This document shows, piece by piece, positions 1 through 10,196 of a stretch of DNA of 64,000 bases; the first letter of the stretch is position 1; the number at the start of each line of letters is the position of its first letter. The DNA comes from Thozetella sp. PMI_491 (Eukaryota; Ascomycota; Sordariomycetes; Chaetosphaeriales; Chaetosphaeriaceae). Where the stretch lies: contig MU270026.1 in NCBI GenBank assembly GCA_021432635.1, positions 461,311 to 525,310 of the forward strand, given 5' to 3'. The notes under the pieces are model-generated. The model was not told the origin of the DNA. It saw only the letters and a list, made by a program, of their open reading frames with translations, and did no database searches. Both the position numbers and the translations under genes were made by a program.

Positions 1-2
1 GT

Positions 3-2076
3 TCACACTCTGTTATTCCCCCTGTTGAGAGGCTGCTCCTCGGCGGCGGCGTGGTTGCCGTGGGGGGCATCGTGTGCTGCCTCACACCTCGTACTGTTGC
101 TTGTTGGCTGGGGGCCATTCCTCGTACGCCAGCCACGTACTCGTACTGGATCGCGTTCCCCACGAAGCTCTAGATCCTCCGCCGGCAGCAGCTGCTCCCC
201 ATATAGATTCCAGTGGGCGTTGATTTGCCCCATATGTAGTGGCTGATGAAGGAGAAGCTCACGATGGACCATATGGCGGCAGGGGAGGCCATACTGGCGA
301 GCAAAGGCCCCGAGCAGTCTGTTGCCTCCTCCTCTTTTAAGATCCATCCCTCCGCGGCTGTGATCTCGTCGAGTATCAACGCCAATCCTGTATATCCGAC
401 TCGGTATCGTAGGTGTGTTAATAAGTGGTGGCGATACTGGTGAAGGAGCACTTTTCACTCCTTCGTAAGCAGGTGTTCATACCGCTTCTTAAGACGATCT
501 AGTGCTTCCTCAACAGCGTGGAGTAAGGTATTGAGGCCAATGTTGCGACTGCTTACAAAGCGCTTAAGGGCGCTATGGAGACCCTCTGTATGGGACGACG
601 CCTTGATACCGAAGTTGCAATGGTTTTTGGTGTGGAAGTGCGCGAACTCGTATCGCTAGGGGAAGTAGGTCGTCTTAAGATAGTAAATAAGGTCAGGCTG
701 GTCCTCAAACTCGCGGCGGAGGACCAACCACGCCGCCAGGATACCATCGGCATTATTAAGCCAACACCACCCACTCCCACTTGGTGCCTTCCCTCTTCTA
801 TATATCCTCTCGCGCGTGTGCCCAGTCGGCGTTTTGCTCTGGAGTTTGCGGAGACCGTGATCGTCGATCATCATGGTAGCAGTACGGCGAGCAAGACTCT
901 CACTGGCGCCAGGGTCGTCCTCTTGAGAGTCAGGGCGAAGATGGCTACCATCGCCACCAGCTTCCACCACAAGAGTCCCCTCAAGAGGGCCGTGCCACTT
1001 CTTTTTAACGTTATAGGCAATGTTCTTTATAATATACCATATATAAAGCTGGTGCTAGGCGTCAGTAAAGGAAGCTTAAAGGGCGTGCTTAAAGGCTTTG
1101 TCAAAGTCTGTAACAATAACCTGGGGGCGTGTGATTTAGTAGTTCCTAATGATCGTGATAAGCTGGTCGAGTGCCTATTGGAAGGAAGCTTCCTTCTCGC
1201 CACTAAGTAAGCAGTAGGCAAAGTTGCTGGTAGTGTGGAGGTTGGTTATTGTAGAGATCTGTAATAGTGGCATATCAAACTGGTTGACTTTGTATGTGTA
1301 ATCCATAGACCAGAGGTCAGAGTTCCACTTCCACATACTAATACACCAGTTATAGGTCTAAAAGACCTCTCTATAATGCTAGTCTCATCGTTCCAGTATA
1401 TTGTCTAGGTAATATTAGACTGTGATTCAAGCTCGTGGAGGAACTGTTGTATGGGCGTGAGATCTCCTGCTGCTTCACCACGCTTCCTCCTGACAACGTT
1501 CCGTATATCTTGTGGTGTGATAGAGATCTTATACTGCTTTGAGATTAGGGAGGCAATGTCGCCTGAGGTCATCAACAAGTGCTGAGTGAAGAACCAGACG
1601 TCGTCGTCAATAGCTGTGGTCCGGTATCTAGTACGATTTATAGTAAGGAGGGAGCCATTGTCAGCCATATCGTGGTTGTGTGTATGATCTCGGAGGATAA
1701 GTTGCCACTGGTCGGGGAAAGAGAGCTTCGCATACGCGCTCCAGGGGCAATCTTTCCTCCTAGATTCCACGCGACGCTTCCCCTCAACTGCCTGGGAAGG
1801 TTGCTTCCTCCCCTCCGAGCACTCGAGATCATAGCGACGGTAAGCTTTAGTCTGAGGATCCTGGTTTTTACTGCGTCGAATGGCGACAGCAAAGCCGATC
1901 GCCTGCGTGGTGGCCGTGAGGGCAGTCTGGAGAGCCTCAAAAGATGGGAATCGTTGCTCGCAGATCCTCTCGAGGTGTGGGTCGGGGCTGTCGTTGTTGG
2001 TGTAGTCAGAGCCGGAGCTGGAGCTTCCGTTGGCGCCGTTCCAGATGAGCTCGCTAGCGCCGTCGAAGTGCGCCAT
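3..2076 (-). mobile_element. Degenerate MULE (Mutator-like, Hop-type) transposase
   Basis: This is a relic of a cut-and-paste DNA transposon, read right to left. The first 223 residues (2076 down to 1405) are open and carry a FAR1-type DNA-binding domain, with CPWSAYAKL and the DHTHNH segment. The MULE transposase core follows at about 1330-560 and is recognisable from WSMDYTYKVNQFDMPLL, VIVTDFDKA and SSHTEGLHSALKRF. A SWIM zinc finger (GLPCRHM) lies near 260-300, and the reading ends at 3-5. The core is interrupted by several TAG/TAA codons and at least one frame change, and some residues look mutated by C-to-T or G-to-A change, for example Tyr where the family has His in the LYIWYIIKN stretch. 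That pattern suits repeat-induced point mutation. It cannot make transposase. Terminal repeats were not identified; one end may lie outside the window. Confidence 0.88.
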
Positions 2077-2898
2077 ACTGGTGGGAATAGCTTCAACGCT
2101 TGGTTGGTTGTGGTGGGTGAAGATTGTGGTGAGGATTTAGGTTGGTGGGGGAGCTAATGGCGCTGGCCAGCTCAATTTAGTGGGGGGTGGCAGTTCCTAA
2201 TCAGGCTATGGTGGGTGTGAGGACCGATAAGGTGGGTGCGAGGACCAGGGTCGGCCAGCCACAGCCAAAAATCGCTGGCGCCAACATCGCTGGCCCTCAG
2301 CCAGTAAACAAGTCAATTCTACAAAGACCAACGAAGCCACGAAGCCACGGGGAGCAGTAAAGCTATTCCCACATACCGTAGCCAGTATACCGGACCACGC
2401 CACAGAGTTTTACTTTTCCGACTTTAATACAGTCGTTACTAAGATCCCCCCACTAGAAATCTCGCCGCCAGACCCTAAGCTCGCCAGCCCCTTCCCATAC
2501 TCTTATTCTCCAGTGTCAGTGTCCGGGCATAGTGCCTGGGCCGTGGTATCCTTGTCCCCTGTTAACTGCACTACACAGCAATTTTTAATCTATCGCGACC
2601 TCTATGGCACAAGACGAGCGGCAAACCACCTGAGGGCTTAGATATTTATTCTTTCGCCATGGTCCCATGTTGCAGGCGTGAGTGCACTTGCTTCCAATTC
2701 AGACTGGTTGGCATACCAGTTGGCAAAGTTCTCGTGTAAAAAGCAGTCCGCAAGTTCGACCTCTCCTAAGAGAATCCAAATAGTAGATACCCCCAGGAAC
2801 CAGGATGTTATACGATCTCGATGTACCGATTGAATTCCCTTTGGCGCATGTTAGCTAAGCTTAGCAAAGGAGAAAGCCGAGGGAAGTGCAAAGGGAGC
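2077..2898. other. Flank between transposon relic and glutamine-synthetase-like gene
   Basis: I see no gene here. The part up to about 2410 probably belongs to the outer flank of the MULE. It contains an imperfect direct repeat, GGTGGGTGYGAGGACC, at about 2209-2248. The remainder is the 3' flank of the neighbouring gene. Confidence 0.5.
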
Positions 2899-4446
2899 CT
2901 ACCAATCTGTTACAGCCTCTCTCCACACCCGCAGCTCATGCTCCCTTGTTGTCGTGTAAAAGTCCACAAAGTCGTCGCCCAGAATCTCCCGTGCAATGCT
3001 TCCATTGGCCTTAAACCGAAGTACCGCGCTCTCTAGCGAGTTGGGCAGGAGTTCGGGCTTCTCGCCCACCGTCCGAGCCTTCGGCGGCACGGGGATGGCA
3101 AGCTTCTTCTCGATGCCGCGCCAGCCCGCAGCGACGAGGGCAGATAGGGCGTAGTGCGGGTGTAGATCAGCGCCGGGGATGCGCACCTCAAGGCGCGTTG
3201 CGGCCGGCTTGCACACTGGGGGTGCGATGAGACGCACGCTCGAGAGCCGGTCCTCTAGCCCCCAGCTGATGTCCACTGGAGCCCAGTAGTTCTCCACCAG
3301 CCTCTTGTACGAGTTGATGGTTGGGGCTAGCAGCGGCATGATGTCCGGGAGGGCGTCCAGGATGCCGGCTATGAAATGCCTCCCTACGTCTGACACCTGC
3401 GCAATGTCGGGCCACCGAGCGTCCGTGTCCGGGGGAGCGGGGCGTGTGAAGGCGTTGTTGCCGTCTAGGTCAGTGAAGGAGATGTGGATATGGCCCGAGT
3501 TGCCTGGCAGCCCAGCCACAGGCTTCGCCAGGAAACAAGGTGTCACGCCGTGCTCGATCCCGAGAGCTTTGGTGAGAAGTCTGCAGGCCCGGTCATTTAG
3601 ATTAAGGACTAGGGCGCTCCCCCAATGAGGACGAACTTACTTGAAGACAGAGACCTTATCGGCCATTTCGTCGACGGGGCTCACCCTCAAGGCCTGCAAC
3701 GGTTTAGTTATCGGCAACCCGAACTTGATTTTCTAGTAGCCTCTTACTGCTTCATATACGCCGGGGCCGCTCTCAGTGTGCCACCCCTCCAATGGGCAGT
3801 TCGCCTTCGCGCTGAGGTCATATATGTCATGGTAATACCGCTTTGATGCGATCGGCCGAATCGTGCTGTAGCCGAACATGCCGGACGTGATGGGTCGTAA
3901 GCTAGAGGGCGCATTGCTCTGGAGGAATGCGCCGATGTCTGGCCGGCCATTGGCGTAGCCGTCTGCTGAGGGTGTGTGGAAATTGAAGAATTCGAGCTCC
4001 ACGCCGGCGTGCGCCTTGAATCCGTTGCCGAAGAGCTTCTCGGTGACTTGCTTGACGAGGTTGCGTGGGCAGGCGTAGACAGGCTTGCCGTTGCTCACGA
4101 AGTTGAGCAAGAAGAAGGGGATGTCGTCTTCGTACGGCAGCCTGCGGAAGGAGCCGAGGTCGGGGTAGGCGAGAAAGTCGGCAAAGCCCTCGTCGCTCTT
4201 GGAAACGTTGGTCTCGATCGGGTAGAGCACATCATGGCAGTCCCAGGCGAAGATGGCTGAGCTCATGCCAAACCCGCACTTGATGCTGCCCAGGAACTTG
4301 TCCTTGGCCATGATCTTGCCACGAAGCACGCCATCGGCATCGACGCCGGCGACACGAACCTTGGTGTCGTTGGCAAGCAGCGCCTCGATCTCCTCGACCG
4401 TGGAGGCCGCGCTGGGGCCGGTGCCGTTGAGCTGGTAGGATCCCAT
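2899..4446 (-). CDS. Glutamine-synthetase-fold amide ligase (GS-like, 477 aa)
   Basis: Three exons, 4446-3748, 3693-3641 and 3580-2899, total 1434 nt. Introns of 54 and 60 nt have GTAAG donors; the first has a GATAACTAAAC branch site. The protein has the GS signatures in order: ESGPGVYEA at the first intron, GLPGNSGHIHISF near residue 275, PTINSYKRL, then RLEVRIPGADLHPHYALSALVA. The family uses ATP to join ammonia or an amine to the gamma-carboxyl of glutamate. This divergent group also includes gamma-glutamyl-polyamine or anilide synthetases and the C-terminal half of FluG, so the true substrate is open. The start at MGSYQLNG matches the expected N-terminus; an in-frame ATG at 4581 would add 45 residues of poor character. 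No signal peptide, so probably cytosolic. Confidence 0.88.
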
Positions 4447-5531
4447 GGCTGAAGCTCGTCTGTCTTGCTCGTATCGTTCAACGGTCAAGTTGCAGTCTGG
4501 GGCGTATGCATCGCAACATCGGCCGCGAGCTAGCAGACGAGGTTGTAAAGAAACATTTTGGGAAGTAGCTACGTGGAGCACCAGGATGGAGAGCTGGACA
4601 GCTCTAGTCCTATGTGGATCCTCTCCGCGGCTTGAGTCCGAGCTATGCTGCTGTAGACCGCGTCCTACATGACACTATCCTTCTGGGCTCCCCTCAGGCA
4701 TCTCGCTAGTGAAGACGTTGAAGTCGGCCTAGGCCGCGGTCTCGTGCATACCGATGCCGATAACACCCTACCGCTCGTCTCCTAGAGAACCGCGTTAGTC
4801 ACCATGCTTCGGCGCAAACCTTCGGGCCTCCCCGAAACGGGGCCAGGCGCGTGTTAGCTGAAGCATCACCGCGGGGCTGCCCGCGCCCAAGGCAAGAATT
4901 AGCCCCCGCGGTTCCTCGTTCGCGGCGAAAGCGTCCGATGAGGCGGAGTGGGGCAAGCGCGGTACGAGACCGCGCGCCAAGAACGAAGTGGAGAGTGGGG
5001 GAAACAAAGAGGCTGCGCTTGGGTTTGGCTTATCGACTGAACCGCACTGTGGCTTCTACGGAGTACGCACCTTCTAACCAATTTCTTACGTCACTACTGG
5101 TTCCCCTGCCTGGCCTTGTCGTCTCCGTGAAGCCACGCAGAACTCCCGTTGCCTCGGGAACTTCCCCAGCGACGCGTGGGATGGTTCTGGCCAACTACCC
5201 GCTACCTTTAATAACTGCATCTATGCCTATTGTCCGAAAAGTGAACACAAGGCCAAGGGCGATTGTCAATTTGCAAACGTCATAATAAACAACGCAAGCT
5301 AAATCTCTCTTTTTATGAAAGATCTGGTTTAGCTGATAATACATAAAAAAAACGGCCGTGTGAGCAAGTCGTGTCAAATAGAAATATAAGGTACAAAGGA
5401 AGTCGCCGCCGCTTAAATGGCGCCTGGATAAATATAGTCTATGCAAGTGTCCCAGATAGGATGTAAAGTGCTGATGGAGTACCTGTTGGGTAATTAAGGT
5501 ATACCATACCGCGTGGGTTCATCGGTGAGCA
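4447..5531. other. Gene-free stretch with a GC-rich core
   Basis: No supportable gene. The first part is the promoter of the GS-like gene. About 4790-5100 is distinctly GC-rich and open in more than one frame, but its translations have repetitive Arg/Pro/Ser content and match no family I know. The tail to 5531 is AT-richer 3' flank of the next gene. Confidence 0.4.
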
Positions 5532-8500
5532 TTAAGCTGGGCACAACCTGGCCAAGTCCGCATCAGACATGCCGATGTCTCCCACTCTCCTGCCGTCCGT
5601 GCAGTACGTCCCATCCTGCTCGACTGTGAACGCTGTATCGGCTCCCGGGCCATCGCCTTCGCTTGGGTCGACGTCTTCGCACCAGCTCAGGGCCTCACTG
5701 CTTTCAGCATTTTGGAACTGGCCGGTCACAGGATAGGTGTAAGAGGCTCCATCGTCGAATATGAGCTCAAGCTAGCGAAAGTATTAGAAGCCAATTCGCC
5801 AGAGCCATCCGAGAAACACTTACGTCGGCATCGTAGCGCAGGTTGACGTGGCTTTGAACGGCAACAGCAGTACACCTGACCCTGCCACCCGCCTTGACGT
5901 TTGTCCTAAGACCATAGCGAGTTTGGATCTATTCAGGTCAGTAATCAAAATTTCTGCACGCGGACTTCAAAAATACTTACCCGGTGAATCGTTGTGTCGT
6001 CCGTGCCCTCGACCTTCTTGTCGATGTTCTTCAACACATACTTGCCAGTAACCTCAATCTTAGTTTTGCCCTCAGCGCTCGCAAGAGGTACACCTGTTTT
6101 CCAGATCAATTCACCACCGATAGTGCCTCCAACCTCGCCTCCCCACTCCTTTCCTCCCTCATGCGAGAACGAGGCCTTGTGCTGCTGCTCAGTGACTAGG
6201 TACAGGTCAATGCTCAGTTGGACGTCCTCGTCTGTTCGTCGATTGACAAGGTCCTGGCTGGCTCGTACGACTTGCATTTGACGGTCCCTAGACATGAGAT
6301 TAGCAGGTAGCGGTAATATGTAGAAGCAATCGCTTACTCGAAAGGCTTCTCGTTCAGTTCCTCGAAACTGGGGCTGAACACTGCGTTTCGCAAGACCACT
6401 TTTTTCGGCCTGGACGACGAAAATATCGGCTGTATACCGTTGATGGCATCCCCAGCGCTGGCGAAAAAGCCCATAAGCATACCCTGACCGAGATCACCAC
6501 GGTCCATTTTGTTCTCTATCGGAGGACTGTCCCAATACTTGCCAGCATCGAGTCGGTTTCCGTTCGAAATTCCGGCCACCATACGGCCAACTCCGTTCTG
6601 CCAACCGCCGGCCCAGAGTGAGAATTCGTTGAAATTTTGACTCCACGGGTCCCATTCGATTGTACCAAACCGGTGGTGGCCATCGTCGCCGACGGGGACG
6701 CCTATAGCGGTTTCAGATCCGTCCGTAAACTTGACACGCAGGTATCGAAGAGCGTCTCCGTCGGCACGGGCCTCAATCAGGGTAGGGAAGACACCCTTGT
6801 TCCAGTGGGCCATGCAGGTTAGCTGGTCAGAATTCATGTACCCAATGGTGCCACCCGGTGCGAAGAACGTCTTAGGCGCTCCACAGTTTTCTCCTGGGCT
6901 CGGCGGCGTATCAGTGACAGGTTCTGGGTCCGGAGTTGAGATGCTATCATTTGGCGGCGTTGGCAGCGAGCCATCAAAGGAGGCATCGTCACCTTGGACA
7001 TCGGTCAAGCCACAAGACGGGCTGAGAGATGTCCTGGCCTCGTTGGTGAAGGTACCGAGGAGGAAATGTTCATCCGCACGGCCATTACCGTCGAGATCGA
7101 CGAAGAATTCGCAGGTGCCTGCGGCGAGGCCGACGTACGCGGCAGCATCCTGACGCCTCCAGAAGAACGAAGAGCCGGATAGTTGGCTTGGATCGCCGCG
7201 GCCGCCATTGTACCATACAAAGGTGTCGCCTGTAAACTTCTCGATCCAGATCATGTCGTCCAGGCCATCTCCATCGACATCCGTCCAGCGCAGATTGGCC
7301 CGGTCCTTTTCTTCAGAAAATTTGATCTGGCCGACATTATCGAAGCCGCCGTCGTTACGGTGGAGAAATCCGGTGACGGTGCCGGCTGGCGAGAGGCAAA
7401 GGTAGTCGGCGCGCTTGTTACCAGTGAGATCGGCAAAGCGTACCGCCACTGCATCCAGCTAGTTAGCAAACGCAGTCCCACTCAGAAAATAGGGAAGATA
7501 AGGAACAAAAACTTACAGTCGTCGATTCCAAGACCCTTCTTGTATGGGCAGCTCAAACCCGGGGCTGGGTTACCAATGTAGGTCCATTCCCACCTTCCCC
7601 GTTGAGGGTACTCATTGAGGTAAACCTCGATGGCGTTGGTGTCAGGGTTCACGTAGATAATGTCGCAATCTCCATCGCCGTCCCAATCGGCCAGATGAAT
7701 ATCGCGGCGGTGCATGTCGCGGGGCGGAGTCCAGATCACACCGGGCGAGGGGTCCCAGTAGCCATCCGCGTCCGAATCCGAGATCTGCTTCTTGCCGCGG
7801 TTGATGAAGAGCTCCATTTTGCCCGTCGACCAAGTCCATACGTAATCTTTGCTGCCGTCTTTGTGGCCGACCATGTTGCAGTACTTGTTGCCATCCGCTT
7901 TCACCTTCGTACCGCCCTCACCAGTGCTCTGCCAGACACGCATCTGGAACTTGTGCTTACCACTGCTCAACTTTTCGTGCTGCAAAAATACGTAGTCCTG
8001 CCTCCCTAGGTTCCCGAAGGCAGATGGCGTTCCGTAGATGCGGGCAAAATGGATACGGCCGCGGAGGTCGGACTCGTCCGCGGTTTGGTACGCAGCCATT
8101 CCCAAATGCGTTGGGCCGGAAGTTTGACCGGTAAAGAAGCCCTGGCGCCAGGCGACATTGAGACCGTCGCCCTGAACACCTTTCGCGCAGCTACGGGCAT
8201 TTGTCCACGTCGTCGTGGCTCCTTCGGTCCCAACCCATAGCCAATCGTCGCGGCCCTAACCGTCTCGTTAGCCATCCTTCTTGCGAACAGACTACTTCGC
8301 CAAGCGGTGTGACTTACATCTCCATTGATGTCCTCAAATCTTACACCACGGATATCCCCCATGCCCTTCGCCGTGAATCGGAGACCGAGGGCTTGCCAGT
8401 ATTTTGGAATTGGGTCGATCCATCCGTTTCTCCAGAAGTGTACGTTTCCGCTGTCGTCGATAATACCGTAGTCTCCTCGGCCGTCGCCGTCAATATCCCC

Positions 8501-10196
8501 CAGGACCACCCTATCCTGAGCATATCCCTCGTTGGTCTTGATCAGAGCAGTGTCGCTCACCCGCTTGAAGGTAGGAGGCTTCCCCGCCGCGCGGTTACCG
8601 TCACCCTGGTTGACAGAGAGGTATGCGTTTCCAGACGGATCGATACACACGATATCGTCAAGACCGTCGCCAGTCATGTCAATAAAGTGAAGGCCGCGTG
8701 GGATGCAGGTCATGTCAGGGATCATATCGTTAATCTTGGTGAATGATCCTTGCCCATCTGCAGAATTGGCCCTGAGCAATAATGAGCAAATAAAGATGCG
8801 TGCAGCGGACCTGACTTGCGTAGAGACTCACCAAACAGCGAAGATGTGCTCAGTCTCAGTCTTGTCGATCCAAGCCAAAAGATCGTCATAATTCCGAGAG
8901 AACAGACGAGCGAACCGCCATTGGTCTCGATCCCAGTCACTTTCGAAGGACCAGCGAATCTAGAAACTTGCGTCAGCCAAGGTCAAGCGCTCAGCTGGGC
9001 GACAAGGTTATACTCACGCCCCTTTCGACGGATGAATGGCTGTAAATTCCATCGTCTTCGCCCGACCCACGCTGGGTTAAGCCTCCTGCATCGGTTCCAC
9101 TGCCAGCAAACTTGTCGCAAGACGAGGGTCCAGTGGCCTCGATAGGGGCCGGCTGGACGATTTTGCCAGCGGCAGCGGCCCTGTTGATGGCCCTATAGAA
9201 TACAGCCGCCATCATCTTGTGTCCTTTGTCCTGTTGATTCTATTAGGTGGAGGGACGGGGCTATCATCTAGTGCTAAAAACACTTACGTTGGGATGAACG
9301 TGCACGCTCTCACCAGGGTCAAAGTCGTCCCAAGTGAACCACTCGACGCCGCCTGGGGCCATGTCCGCCAAGTAGATACATTTACCCGCTTTTGAGAGCT
9401 GTGTGACCAGGTTGCGATATTGGGTGTTGATAGAAGGGCGTGTACTTGATCCCGTACCATCGCTTGTAGGCAGCAGGGTCGAGAGCATGATGCAGGTGTT
9501 AGCCATATCAGTACCTCCCCAGATGGCGTTGAGGACATCGAGCATACGCGAGCCCGCGTTGCCGACGTCGACGTTCCGAATGGCATCGTTGGTGCCTCCA
9601 TTAATGATGGCAATATTGGGCTAGATAACAAAATTAGAAAAGGTTAAAGAAAACGAGTCACAGGGTGGGCTGTGCCCCCCTTCTACACTTGCCTTGTATG
9701 CCAAAGAGTGTGGTATACGCCTGAGGATATCTGTGAGGATATCTCCGGGCACCGCCTCGTGCTCCTGTTGCGCTCATCAGCATTGGTTCTAGCCTAATAG
9801 CAGTAAATGCGACGAACCCAGTCCTTCATGGTCCCGGAGTGCAAACTCCCGACCATGTCGACATCCCAGCCGTCCAGCCTCAACGCATCACGAAGAGGCT
9901 TCCGAAGTCTAAGTAGCAGTTAGCAATCTGTTATGTCGGAAACTTTGACTGGATACTCGCCCGTTTCCTGTGCTCGATCCAACACCACTCATGATCGACG
10001 CACCGACCGACAAGATTCGTAAGGGGACCTTGTTTTGGCGCCTGTCAACCTGGATGCCAAACTCCGCAAGGGGATGGCTAGAGTTGAAGAGCAGGGCATC
10101 ATCCCGAGGACCCGGAGCGGGCAAAGCTGTGCCGAGTCTCGGCAGGCAAGAGATGACCGAGGCGGTCAGCAACAAGGTCTTCGCCCAGCCGTCCAT
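5532..10196 (-). CDS. Secreted SGNH hydrolase fused to FG-GAP repeats, jacalin-like and aerolysin-like modules (1342 aa)
   Basis: Twelve exons: 10196-9961, 9908-9818, 9764-9693, 9620-9288, 9230-9018, 8959-8832, 8771-8318, 8255-7517, 7448-6338, 6287-5981, 5928-5824, 5771-5532; 4029 nt in frame. A signal peptide (MDGWAKTLLLTASVISCL...) opens the protein, so export is likely. Residues about 55-275 are an SGNH esterase with VGASIMSG (Ser), NGGTND (Asn) and VHVHPND (His). About 360-885 holds roughly seven FG-GAP/VCBS repeats with DxDGDGxxD calcium loops, such as DIDGDGRGD and DVDGDGLDD. After a Pro/Ser/Thr linker near 905-940 comes a jacalin-like module (to about 1115; ends MGFFASAGDAINGIQPIF). 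About 1120-1265 alternates Ser/Thr/Gly and hydrophobic residues like the membrane-insertion region of the aerolysin/ETX-MTX2 family. The last two assignments are pattern-based inference. Two introns use GC donors. Confidence 0.85.

Noticed and set aside
575-1210. A 211-codon open frame on the plus strand
   Set aside because: It lies antisense to the MULE transposase, which explains it; its translation has no family character.
1579-2157. A 192-codon plus-strand frame
   Set aside because: Antisense to the FAR1 domain, which is the real coding strand by motif.
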